DNA of 11,346 nt from CAYGZT01 sp964354445 (lineage in GTDB: Bacteria > Patescibacteriota > Minisyncoccia > UBA6257 > JAGOQP01): contig CAYGZT010000002.1 in assembly GCA_964354445.1 (NCBI GenBank), positions 1 to 11,346 on the forward strand. The letters run 5' to 3'. A program made the position numbers and the translations under genes. The notes below the pieces were generated by a model, which ran no database searches, was not told the DNA's origin, and was given only the letters and a program-made list of their open reading frames with translations. Of the stretch, positions 1 to 6,709 are shown piece after piece (position 1 is the stretch's first letter; the number at the start of each line of letters is the position of its first letter).

Positions 1-1
1 T

Positions 2-1129
2 ATCGTAAAGACAAAAAATGACGGCTTGTTTGAGTTGAACCTCGACTACTTCATTCACCAAAAGGGCAAAGTTTCAATGACGTGGGATGGGGGAGAGCCG
101 GTTATTTCCAGGATGTTTTCAAAGAAACTGGAGGAAATCCTTGGTCCGGCGCGAGAAAAAGACGAGCCGTTGGAAAAACGCCACGAAGACATCGCCGCTT
201 CAATTCAGGCGCGGTACGAGGAGGTATTTTTTCACCTCTTGGACCGACTTACCCAGAGAACGGGAAGCGAGAATTTGTGTCTGGTGGGCGGTTGCGCTCA
301 GAACAGCTTGGCAAACGGCAAGATATACGCCAGCTCCTCTTTTAAGAATGTTTATATACCGCCGGCCGGTCATGATGCCGGCATCGCCATCGGTGCCGCG
401 TTTCACGTGTGGAACCAGGTTTTGGGCAGAGAAAGGGGATTTGTGATGGACTCGCCGTTCTGGGGACCGGAATACAATGAGGCTGCAATAGAATCCTCGC
501 TACGAAATACGAAATTATACGAAAGTACGAAAGATTTTTGTACCCAGAAGCTTAATGAAGGAGAGTTGATTAAACAGACTGCGCGGTTGATTGCCGACGG
601 CAACATCGTGGGATGGTTTCAGGAAAGAACCGAGTGGGGACCGCGTGCGCTGGGGAACCGAAGCATTCTTGCCAATCCATGCCGTAAGGACACGAAGGAG
701 ATTTTAAATTTGAAGATCAAAAAGCGAGAGTTGTTCAGGCCGTTTGCACCCTCGGTGCTTGAGGAGGTTGTGGGGGAGTATTTTTCCGTCTGGGGCGGAT
801 CCGCCTCTGGCGGACAAGAAACACACCCCGTTCCCTTTATGGAAAAGGTGTATGTGATAAAACCCGAAAAGCGCAGCGTTATTCCCGCCATAACCCATGC
901 CGACGGCACCGGACGTCTTCAGACCGTTTCAAAAGAGTCAAATCCCCTGTACTACAAACTTATCAAAGCGTTCGGCGACATTACCGGCGTGCCGATTGTG
1001 CTCAATACGTCTTTTAATGAGAATGAACCGATCGTCAACCGTCCGGAGGAAGCAGTTGACTGTTTCTTGCGTACCAAAATGGATGTTCTGGTTTTGGGAA
1101 ACTATATAATTCTACGAAATACGAAATAG
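2..1129 (+). CDS. O-carbamoyltransferase, NodU/CmcH family (5'-truncated by window edge)
   Basis: The reading frame is open from base 2, so the N-terminus lies outside the window; the TTG at 26 is internal, because upstream codons read IVKTKNDG in front of the family-like LFELNLDYF. About 375 residues remain of a family that usually has 530-600. Numbering from the TTG, residues 87-93 (VGGCAQN) and 112-125 (PPAGHDAG..IGAA) are the end of the Kae1-like domain. Residues 196-245, with WGPRALGNRS and RPFAPSVL, start the C-terminal YrdC-like carbamoyl-adenylate domain, followed by THADGTGRLQTV and VLNTSFN. Family members transfer the carbamoyl group of carbamoyl phosphate, with ATP, to a hydroxyl, often on a sugar. 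Beside glycan genes, the likely target is a surface sugar (inference). Short repeats add residues at 159-163 and 257-264 and form the last five residues. Confidence in the family is high; the substrate is unknown. Confidence 0.93.
   Translation: MVKTKNDGLFELNLDYFIHQKGKVSMTWDGGEPVISRMFSKKLEEILGPAREKDEPLEKRHEDIAASIQARYEEVFFHLLDRLTQRTGSENLCLVGGCAQNSLANGKIYASSSFKNVYIPPAGHDAGIAIGAAFHVWNQVLGRERGFVMDSPFWGPEYNEAAIESSLRNTKLYESTKDFCTQKLNEGELIKQTARLIADGNIVGWFQERTEWGPRALGNRSILANPCRKDTKEILNLKIKKRELFRPFAPSVLEEVVGEYFSVWGGSASGGQETHPVPFMEKVYVIKPEKRSVIPAITHADGTGRLQTVSKESNPLYYKLIKAFGDITGVPIVLNTSFNENEPIVNRPEEAVDCFLRTKMDVLVLGNYIILRNTK
500..543. repeat. TACGAAA-type repeat inside carbamoyltransferase gene (copy 1)
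   Basis: Four TACGAAA-like units lie in a row. The first 16 bases, CTACGAAATACGAAAT, recur exactly at 1112-1127. They are read in frame as LRNTK, followed by LYESTK, within a linker between the two domains of the carbamoyltransferase. Compared with my memory of the family, this linker looks several residues too long, which suggests insertion. Confidence 0.7.
794..814. repeat. Compact GC-rich palindromic element within the carbamoyltransferase gene
   Basis: Bases 794-805 form a perfect 12-base palindrome, GGCGGATCCGCC. Bases 800-814 form a second inverted repeat, TCCGCC-TCT-GGCGGA, that shares its left arm with the first. The stretch is translated in frame as GGSASGG, in a loop where most family members run directly into a [S/H]PFM-type segment, so it looks like an inserted element that the protein tolerates. 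Confidence 0.6.
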
Positions 1130-1191
1130 TACGAAAATACGAAGCCTTGAAGTTACCTTTTGTACGTTCGTAAGAAATTCGTAGTTTGTAG
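1112..1191. repeat. TACGAAA-type repeat with inverted arm (copy 2)
   Basis: The left arm carries four TACGAAA-like units and supplies the last five codons (LRNTK) and TAG stop of the carbamoyltransferase. The right arm has TTCGTA at 1167-1172 and TTCGTAG at 1178-1184. CTACGAA at 1112-1118 can pair with 1178-1184, and TACGAA at 1120-1125 with 1167-1172, giving an imperfect hairpin that fills most of the gap before the glycosyltransferase. There is no T-tract, so a simple intrinsic terminator is not supported. Confidence 0.65.
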
Positions 1192-1199
1192 AGACCATC

Positions 1200-1952
1200 A
1201 TGAAGGTTTCCATCATCACTGTCTGCTATAACAGCGCCGCAACGATTGAAAACACAATCAAGAGCGTGCTTTCGCAAACGTATCCGAACATTGAACACAT
1301 CATTATTGACGGAGGTTCAACTGACGGCACGCTGGATGTTATTGAGCGATACAGAGAGAAAGTCGCCGTTGTTGTTTCCGAGCCCGACAAAGGTCTATAC
1401 GATGCGATGAACAAGGGAATTGCACGAGCGAGCGGTGACATCATCGGGACGTTGAACGCCGATGATTTTTACGCTTATCCTGATGTCATCGAGAACGTTG
1501 TGCGTGTGATGGAACAAACTGGCGCCGGTGTCTGTTGGGGGAATTTGGAATATGTATCGTCCCACGACCCCAGCAAGGTCGTGCGGTATTGGAGATCTTC
1601 GGAATATGCTCCTGGGAAATTCAAAAGCGGTTGGCATCCTCCCCACCCTACATTTTTTGTACGGCGGAGAGTATATAAGCAATATGGGACGTTCAATACC
1701 AGCTTCAAAATTGCTGCCGACTATGAGTTAATGCTACGCCTGCTGGAGAGATATAAAGTGCATAGTGCGTATGTTGCGCAGGTGTTTGTAAAAATGAGAA
1801 CAGGAGGCGTGAGCAACTTTTGGTCGCCGATAGTCATCTTTCACGCGAATGCGGAGTCGTATCGTGCATGGAAGATAAACAACCTTCCCGTTCACTGGTG
1901 GGATGTTCTTGCAAAACCGTTCTCGAAACTTATACAACTTATCAAACGTTGA
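1200..1952 (+). CDS. Family 2 glycosyltransferase (GT-A fold)
   Basis: This 250-residue protein is a complete GT2-type enzyme, which would move a sugar from a nucleotide-sugar donor to a growing glycan at the inner face of the membrane. It opens with the family hallmark MKVSIITVCYN at residues 1-11. DGGSTDGT (37-44) is the nucleotide-binding loop, NADD (86-89) is the DXD-type metal site, and ADYELMLRL (173-181) matches the catalytic-base region of WcaA-like members. No signal peptide or membrane helix is evident. The ATG at 1200 is directly followed by the conserved first strand, so the start is secure, though no Shine-Dalgarno sequence is visible. The gene lies 70 bases after the carbamoyltransferase, separated by the inverted repeat, and converges on the flippase gene with a gap of 29 bases. 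The sugar donor and acceptor cannot be told. Confidence 0.92.
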   Translation: MKVSIITVCYNSAATIENTIKSVLSQTYPNIEHIIIDGGSTDGTLDVIERYREKVAVVVSEPDKGLYDAMNKGIARASGDIIGTLNADDFYAYPDVIENVVRVMEQTGAGVCWGNLEYVSSHDPSKVVRYWRSSEYAPGKFKSGWHPPHPTFFVRRRVYKQYGTFNTSFKIAADYELMLRLLERYKVHSAYVAQVFVKMRTGGVSNFWSPIVIFHANAESYRAWKINNLPVHWWDVLAKPFSKLIQLIKR

Positions 1953-1981
1953 TTAGCACGTGCATCGCCGAGCCGGTTTCT

Positions 1982-3451
1982 CTAGAGCCGATTAAGGAGC
2001 GGTACAATACTTTTCGCTTCGGAGAATGTCTTATCTTTTGCTACCCACAATACGGCAAAGTATAAAATTGCAGAAAGAGCAATAGTGATAAGAACATGAA
2101 CACCGAGCGCGTTTGCCAAGAGGCTAAATGCTCCCATCAAAGCGGAAGCGGCGATGATTTTTAGAAGTCGCGGCAGAACAGAAAACTGAATAACTCTTTT
2201 CATATAACGCCAGATAAGCGTGGTGTTTAGAAGCTGTGCTCCGATGGTAGCAACAGACGAGCCTATAATACCGAACGGAGGAATAAGCAGCGCGTTGAAA
2301 AAAACGTTTCCCAGTGACCCCACTCCCATAAACCAAAACGTTCGACGCTGCTGGTTATGTGCAATAACAAGATTAGAAAGTAGGATAGTGGGGAATGTTA
2401 TGAGCAATGTTGCAATGAGGATTTGAAATGCAGGAACAGTAGGGAGATATTCGGCTCCGAACACCAACTCAATAATGGGACGCGCAAGTATGATACCCCC
2501 GGTTACTAGAGGAATAGCTACCATATACGCGAATGAAAATGACTTTTCGTTAAGCTCCCTTTCCCTTTCTTGCTCACCTCGGGTGATGAAGCGTGAAAGG
2601 ATAGGGAAAATACCGCTCGCAAAAAGTGCCGGTATCGTATAGAGCACCTGCACGATACGCTGGCCGGCAGAGTAATAGCCGATTTCCTGAGCGCTTCTCC
2701 ACCATCCGAGCATGATTATGTCGGTATTGAGCATGAAAATCCCGAGCATTCCGGCAAAAGCGATTGGCCAGGCAGATGCAGCTATTTTTTTCATAAGTTG
2801 GACGTCGACGCTCTTGAAGATCTGGATGAATTGCTTGCGGAGGATAATAGCGGAGAGAAGAGCGGCAGTACCAACACTGGTGATGTAGGCATAGAAGAGA
2901 GCATGTGCTGAAGCGGAGAACTGCAGTATGATAAAACCCGCCACGGCAATCGCAACATTCATAAACGTAACAATAAGCGCTTCCCACTCCATCTTCTCCA
3001 ATCCTCTGAGGTATCCGATGGAAAACTCTCGAACGCCGTCGAATATCACCAGAAGTGCTACAAGAGGAATAAGAGCAGCGGCCTCTTGGATGTTGGAAAA
3101 ATGAGGCGCTACGAAGACAACGAGCAAGACAGTGAAAAGAAGAAGGAGACTTTTGAGCCAGAAGCTGTTTGTAAAGTATGTTTGGCGGTTTTCGGGATGG
3201 CTAGCGGTTTCTCTAGTAAGGAGCTGTATGATTCCAATGTCTGCAAAAAGGGTAAAGAACCCTGCAAGTCCTAACGTGTAAGAGAAAACACCGTATTCTG
3301 AAGCTCCGAGTATTCTCGCTGCGTAGATGATAATAGCAGCGCGAATGAGCCTGCTGCCGAGCTGGCTGACTGCAAGCCAGAACGTGTTTTTGGTAACCGT
3401 TTGGCGCGCCGTTTTGTTTTCAAATAAAAAGGAACGGATCTTTGCAATCAT
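1982..3451 (-). CDS. Polysaccharide flippase, Wzx/RfbX-like (MOP superfamily)
   Basis: This 489-residue, strongly hydrophobic protein has about a dozen or more membrane segments. The N-terminal part (residues about 20-60, with KNTFWLAVSQLGSRLIRAA then YAARILGASEYGVFSY) matches the polysaccharide-synthesis flippase family (PF01943 type). FADIGIIQLLTRE follows, as in RfbX and other O-antigen or teichoic-acid exporters. These proteins flip polyprenyl-diphosphate-linked oligosaccharides across the cytoplasmic membrane. The ATG at 3449-3451 starts 21 bases after the stop of the priming sugar transferase on the same strand, which indicates one transcript. The pair thus supplies the first and last membrane steps of glycan assembly. 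The length is normal and no break is seen. The exact glycan is unknown. Confidence 0.92.
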   Translation of the reverse strand: MIAKIRSFLFENKTARQTVTKNTFWLAVSQLGSRLIRAAIIIYAARILGASEYGVFSYTLGLAGFFTLFADIGIIQLLTRETASHPENRQTYFTNSFWLKSLLLLFTVLLVVFVAPHFSNIQEAAALIPLVALLVIFDGVREFSIGYLRGLEKMEWEALIVTFMNVAIAVAGFIILQFSASAHALFYAYITSVGTAALLSAIILRKQFIQIFKSVDVQLMKKIAASAWPIAFAGMLGIFMLNTDIIMLGWWRSAQEIGYYSAGQRIVQVLYTIPALFASGIFPILSRFITRGEQERERELNEKSFSFAYMVAIPLVTGGIILARPIIELVFGAEYLPTVPAFQILIATLLITFPTILLSNLVIAHNQQRRTFWFMGVGSLGNVFFNALLIPPFGIIGSSVATIGAQLLNTTLIWRYMKRVIQFSVLPRLLKIIAASALMGAFSLLANALGVHVLITIALSAILYFAVLWVAKDKTFSEAKSIVPLLNRL

Positions 3452-3472
3452 AGAGTTCTTATGCTACCGCGT

Positions 3473-4798
3473 TTAGTAGTGACTTGCCAGAAACATCCGG
3501 GCAGTTTTGAGCACAACCAGAAGATCCAAGGCCAGTGAGCGGTTTTTGATGTAAAACATGTCATACTGGAGTTTTTCGTGCGCTTCTTCCAGCGATGCGC
3601 TGGGGCGGTAGTTCACCTGCGCCCATCCGGTCAAGCCCGGTTTGATAATGTGGCGGATTTCATAATACGGAAGCTGCCGGTAATGAGCTGCAAGCTCCAC
3701 TCGCTCGGGGCGTGGTCCCACGAGTGAAATGTCTCCCTTGATGATGTTGATAAGCTGCGGCACTTCATCCAAATGCGTGAAACGCAGCACTCTTCCGACA
3801 CCGGTGAGTCGGTTGTCTTTGGGATTTGTCCATAGCTCTCCGACTCCGTCGGCGCGCATCGTTCGGAACTTGTATAGCACAAAAGGCGCCTCGTTCTTTC
3901 CCATGCGTTGCTGTTTGTAAATGGCAGGGCCGGGCGAAAAGATTTTGATGGCAAGTGCAATGACCAGCGAAGGCACAAACAAGATAACTCCTGCCGCCAC
4001 TCCCATAGTGATGTCAAAAAGGCGCTTGACGACGTCGTAGAAACGGCGGCGCAGCAGGACGTTTTCGATAAACCATCCCTCGTCGAGTTCGTTGAGGGGG
4101 ATTTTTTGGAACACGGCTTCGTAGAACGTAACCATGTCTACAATCGCTATGTTGAGCGGCAGGAGACGGTACAGCGCCTGCGTGAAAACGGGGTCTTTTT
4201 TGAAATGCGACTGCAGGACAATTGTATCGATTTTATTTGCGGCGATTGTTTGCGCGAGCTCCTTGCTTGCCTGCGACTGCGGCGGGGCGGGCAGATGTTC
4301 TTGGATGCGGTAGCCGATGTGTTTATTCTCCAGAAGGTGACTTTTGAGTTCGTTGACGGCTGGCGACGCACCGATAATTAACACCCGGTTCTGAAGACCC
4401 CGCGACCCGAAAACCATTCCTGCACTTATCCTCCATGCGAAATCGAGAATGCCAAAAACAGCCGAGAAGATAACTAAATTCGTTTTTGGCGTAAGCTGGA
4501 AAAACGGTCCAAAAAGGTAGAACAACACCATTGAAATGCCCAAGCTAGTGGTGATGGAAAGCAAAAATCGTTGCACCGTGGCGGGCGTGAAGGTCAGCGA
4601 CCGCCACTTATACATGTCGTTGAGATAGAGCACCGCGAGCCACACCACAAAAATGAGCGAAAAAGGCAGGCGGTGGTGTGGCCACACGGTCGCAAAGCGG
4701 TCCGCCGAGTAGCGGATGACCAAGGTGAGCATCAGCGCCGCGTACAGCAGCGCAATATCCCCGACAAGAATAACAACCTGCCGGATTCGGATAACCAT
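3473..4798 (-). CDS. Polyprenyl-phosphate sugar-1-phosphate transferase (initiating glycosyltransferase)
   Basis: The 441-residue protein has the two-part build of WbaP/WcaJ-type priming enzymes. About four membrane helices lie in residues 8-130, then a nucleotide-binding-like domain (VLIIGAS, 139-145), then the catalytic bacterial sugar transferase domain from about 255. Visible catalytic-domain motifs are KRLFDI (258-263), a membrane helix at 266-288, SPGPAIYKQQRMGK (288-301), YKFRTMR (309-315), LDEVPQL (343-349), VGPRPE (360-365) and PGLTGWAQVN (387-396). Such enzymes move a sugar phosphate from a nucleotide sugar onto undecaprenyl phosphate, the first step of capsule, O-antigen or exopolysaccharide repeat assembly. 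It is the first gene of a minus-strand unit with the flippase. A -10-like TATACT lies seven bases before the ATG. The sugar (glucose, galactose or an amino sugar) cannot be read from sequence. Confidence 0.94.
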   Translation of the reverse strand: MVIRIRQVVILVGDIALLYAALMLTLVIRYSADRFATVWPHHRLPFSLIFVVWLAVLYLNDMYKWRSLTFTPATVQRFLLSITTSLGISMVLFYLFGPFFQLTPKTNLVIFSAVFGILDFAWRISAGMVFGSRGLQNRVLIIGASPAVNELKSHLLENKHIGYRIQEHLPAPPQSQASKELAQTIAANKIDTIVLQSHFKKDPVFTQALYRLLPLNIAIVDMVTFYEAVFQKIPLNELDEGWFIENVLLRRRFYDVVKRLFDITMGVAAGVILFVPSLVIALAIKIFSPGPAIYKQQRMGKNEAPFVLYKFRTMRADGVGELWTNPKDNRLTGVGRVLRFTHLDEVPQLINIIKGDISLVGPRPERVELAAHYRQLPYYEIRHIIKPGLTGWAQVNYRPSASLEEAHEKLQYDMFYIKNRSLALDLLVVLKTARMFLASHY

Positions 4799-4805
4799 TG
4801 TTTCC

Positions 4806-4834
4806 AGTATAGGTTATTTCTCTCTCTCCATAAA
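4806..4834 (-). promoter_or_regulatory. Candidate promoter for sugar transferase-flippase unit
   Basis: On the minus strand, TATACT (4811 down to 4806) lies 7 bases before the ATG at 4798. A weak -35-like TTTATG (4834-4829) is 17 bases upstream of it. If used, transcription would begin at or next to the start codon, giving a leaderless mRNA. The -35 match is poor (3 of 6), so the call rests mainly on the -10 and its position. Confidence 0.4.
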
Positions 4835-4919
4835 GAGGTGCGCTCAGGCATTGGCTTGCATCACGGGGTTGTGTCGGGTACGGTGTGGCGTGCGCTGGCG
4901 CATCGTCATCGTTTTTGTA

Positions 4920-4949
4920 TTGTGAAGATAGAACATCGTGCGGTATGAT
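4920..4949 (+). promoter_or_regulatory. Candidate promoter for glutaredoxin-MgtC-reductase unit
   Basis: TTGTGA (4920-4925) and TATGAT (4944-4949) are 18 bases apart and match the sigma-70-type consensus at 4 of 6 and 5 of 6 positions. The ATG at 4957 follows the -10 after seven bases, so the transcript would be leaderless. This also argues for 4957, not 4945, as the glutaredoxin start. It sits back to back with the minus-strand promoter in the 4799-4956 gap. Confidence 0.5.
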
Positions 4950-4956
4950 AGATGGT

Positions 4957-5193
4957 ATGGTGACGGTCTACACGACAACGTACTGCCCGTACTGCAAAAT
5001 AGCCAAGTCATATTTTGACAAACATCATATTTCCTACCGCGAGGTGAACGTGGAATATGACGATGAAGCGCTTGCCGATATGGTTAAAAAGTCGGGGCAG
5101 ATGAGTGTGCCGGTAATTGACGTCGACGGCGCGATCATAGTCGGGTTTGATCGGTCTCACCTCGCAAATCTTCTTGGTATTGAGGAGCAGTAA
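4957..5193 (+). CDS. Glutaredoxin-like protein, YruB/NrdH type
   Basis: This 78-residue thioredoxin-fold protein has the redox site CPYC at residues 10-13 right after the first strand (MVTVYTTTY), and the cis-proline segment SVPVIDVDG at 50-58, followed by GFDRSHLANLL. This is the pattern of the YruB family of glutaredoxin-like proteins (known from a Clostridium pasteurianum rubredoxin operon). It would exchange dithiol and disulfide electrons in the cytoplasm. ATG 4957 is preferred over ATG 4945 (four residues longer) because the family begins at this strand and because the -10 box overlaps the earlier ATG. The stop is 14 bases before the MgtC-like gene. The thioredoxin-reductase-like flavoprotein two genes on is its likely electron donor (inference). 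Confidence 0.9.
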   Translation: MVTVYTTTYCPYCKIAKSYFDKHHISYREVNVEYDDEALADMVKKSGQMSVPVIDVDGAIIVGFDRSHLANLLGIEEQ

Positions 5194-5207
5194 CAATCGT
5201 TGTCATT

Positions 5208-5684
5208 ATGCTTTCGTTTGAGGAAATGATCGTTCGCTTCCTTGTTGCGCTGGCACTGGGAGCGTTGATGGGGTTTGAGCGCGAGACGGCAGGCAAAGAA
5301 GCTGGCGTGCGCACCCTGATGCTTGTGTCGGGCGGCGCCGCCATCTTTTCCATTCTTTCCATCGTACTGCCGTTTCTAATTGTCCCTGCCGGGGACTCCG
5401 GTATTGCGGTGGCGACTGATTTCTCGCGAGTGATCTCGAATATTGTGGTGGGAGTCGGATTCTTGGGCGCCGGCATCATTATCAAGACCGAAGAAAAAGT
5501 CCGCGGCCTTACGACGGCGGCACTAGTGTGGACTTCCGCTTCGGTCGGCGCGCTTGTAGGAGTTGGGCTGGTTTGGTTTGCGGTCGTGGCAGCGATTGTT
5601 ATCACGCTCATGCTCTATTTCTTGCGCACCGTCGATCTTTCACACGTGGTCCACCAGGAGAGCGAGCACGACCGGAAGCAATAA
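5208..5684 (+). CDS. MgtC/SapB family membrane protein
   Basis: A 158-residue protein with four to five hydrophobic segments. It carries the two family signatures: ALGALMGFERE..GKEAGVRT near residues 16-36, and RVISNIVVGVGFLGAGIIIK (74-93) followed by VRGLTTAALVWTSASVGALVG. MgtC/SapB proteins are inner-membrane proteins linked in pathogens to growth at low magnesium and control of ATP synthase, but for most members, including short ones like this, the role is unknown. Salmonella MgtC is longer and has a soluble C-terminal domain. Here the protein ends soon after the last helix with a short charged tail. It lies 14 bases after the glutaredoxin and 6 bases before the reductase, without Shine-Dalgarno sequences, so the three are probably co-transcribed. 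Confidence 0.92.
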   Translation: MLSFEEMIVRFLVALALGALMGFERETAGKEAGVRTLMLVSGGAAIFSILSIVLPFLIVPAGDSGIAVATDFSRVISNIVVGVGFLGAGIIIKTEEKVRGLTTAALVWTSASVGALVGVGLVWFAVVAAIVITLMLYFLRTVDLSHVVHQESEHDRKQ

Positions 5685-5690
5685 CGTGTT

Positions 5691-6617
5691 ATGTACGAAC
5701 TTGTTATCGTCGGAGGCGGTCCCGCCGGCGTTGCGGCCGGCGTGTATGCCGCCCGCAAAAAAATCAATACGGCACTGATCACCAAAGATTTCGGCGGTCA
5801 GTCGGTCAACTCGAATGCTATTGAGAATTGGATCGGCGTCGCGCCGGTGTCCGGGGCCGATTTTGCACGGATGCTTGAGGAACACCTGCGTGCGCAAGAA
5901 ACTCTTGACATCAAAACGGGAAAAACCATACGCGCAATCCGCGAGGGAGGCGAAGCATTTGACGTCGAGTTGGATGACGGCACTGTCGTGCAAGGGCGCA
6001 AGCTTTTGATTGCCGCTGGAAGCCACTATCAACGGCTCAACGTTCCTGGCGAGGATGCGTATGAAGGAAAAGGAGTATTTTTTTGCTCCATCTGCGACGC
6101 GCCGCTGATGAAAGGAAAACCCGCTGCGGTCATCGGAGGCGGGAACAGCGGTCTTGAAGCCGCTATTGACCTTTTACCGTATGCGACCGACATTTACGTT
6201 CTGGAATATCTGGACGCACTGCGGGGCGACCCTGTGTATCAGGAACGACTCTTGCGCGAATCCAAAGTTCACGTCTCTACCAGCGTGCAGGTGAAAGAAA
6301 TCCGCGGCGATGCTTTTGTCAACACGCTTGTGTACCAGGACCGCGGGACCGGTGAAGAGCACACTCTTGACGTGTCGGGCGTGTTTGTTGCCGTTGGGAT
6401 GACGCCCAACAGCAATCTGGTGAAGGGTTTGGTGGCGTTTGATGAACGCGGCAGAATTATCGTTGACCACAAAACGTTTAAAACCTCGCACTCTCGTATC
6501 TGGGCTGCGGGAGACATTACCGACGGACTGTATAATCAAATCAATCCTGCCATCGGTGATGGCGTTAAGGCGGTTCTGAACATCTACGACACGATACTCC
6601 GGGAGCACGCGTCGTAG
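5691..6617 (+). CDS. trxB: Thioredoxin-reductase-like flavoprotein, AhpF-like pyridine site
   Basis: The 308-residue protein has the length and order of low-molecular-weight thioredoxin reductases. The FAD dinucleotide site is GGGPAG (8-13), the redox CSIC is at 132-135 followed by D136, the pyridine nucleotide site is GGGNSG (149-154), and the second FAD motif is AAGD (272-275). The segment after the pyridine motif (GLEAAIDLLPYATDIYVLEY) resembles the AhpF reductase domain, and the HRRxxxR motif that binds the NADPH phosphate in standard TrxB is missing, so NADH use is likely (inference). The N-terminal thioredoxin-like domains of AhpF are absent. It may instead reduce the separate glutaredoxin encoded at 4957, as described for the Cp34/Cp9 pair of Clostridium pasteurianum. 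It starts 6 bases after the MgtC-like gene and a terminator-like hairpin follows. Confidence 0.93.
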   Translation: MYELVIVGGGPAGVAAGVYAARKKINTALITKDFGGQSVNSNAIENWIGVAPVSGADFARMLEEHLRAQETLDIKTGKTIRAIREGGEAFDVELDDGTVVQGRKLLIAAGSHYQRLNVPGEDAYEGKGVFFCSICDAPLMKGKPAAVIGGGNSGLEAAIDLLPYATDIYVLEYLDALRGDPVYQERLLRESKVHVSTSVQVKEIRGDAFVNTLVYQDRGTGEEHTLDVSGVFVAVGMTPNSNLVKGLVAFDERGRIIVDHKTFKTSHSRIWAAGDITDGLYNQINPAIGDGVKAVLNIYDTILREHAS

Positions 6618-6638
6618 TTTATGCAGTCACCGCTGATA

Positions 6639-6669
6639 GACACCGCGAGCCGGGGTGGTCGTTTTTTTT
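6639..6669 (+). terminator. Probable intrinsic terminator after the reductase gene
   Basis: GACACC (6639-6644) can pair with GGTGGTC (6654-6660), leaving one bulged G and a nine-base loop, and is followed after one G by eight T (6662-6669). The stem is short but GC-rich and the T-tract is clear. It sits 22 bases after the reductase stop and just before the next promoter. Confidence 0.55.
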
Positions 6670-6698
6670 GCCGCGGCACAATCCTTTTCTGATATAAT
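6668..6698 (+). promoter_or_regulatory. Promoter for the membrane protein-Clp ATPase-Nudix unit
   Basis: A perfect TATAAT lies at 6693-6698, preceded by TTGCCG (6668-6673, 4 of 6 matches) with a 19-base spacer. The ATG at 6710 is 11 bases after the -10, so the 5' leader would be only about five bases. The -35 overlaps the end of the terminator's T-tract. Confidence 0.62.
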
Positions 6699-6709
6699 GA
6701 TAGTACTCT

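Noticed and set aside
500..1191. TACGAAA repeats as a CRISPR array
   Set aside because: The units are only about 7-9 bases long and directly adjacent, with no unique spacers of regular length and no cas genes nearby.
1953..1981. Bidirectional terminator between the convergent GT2 and flippase genes
   Set aside because: The 29 bases contain no adequate stem and no T-tract on either strand.
3908..4381. Open frame of 157 codons on the plus strand
   Set aside because: It lies wholly inside the sugar transferase gene on the other strand, whose motifs are unmistakable, and its protein shows no recognisable family.
4945..4956. Earlier ATG for the glutaredoxin gene
   Set aside because: It overlaps the probable -10 box and adds four residues that the family does not have; ATG 4957 fits better.
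5135..5611. Open frame of 158 codons on the minus strand
   Set aside because: It is antisense to the MgtC/SapB gene, and its Thr/Ala/Pro-rich product is typical of a shadow frame.
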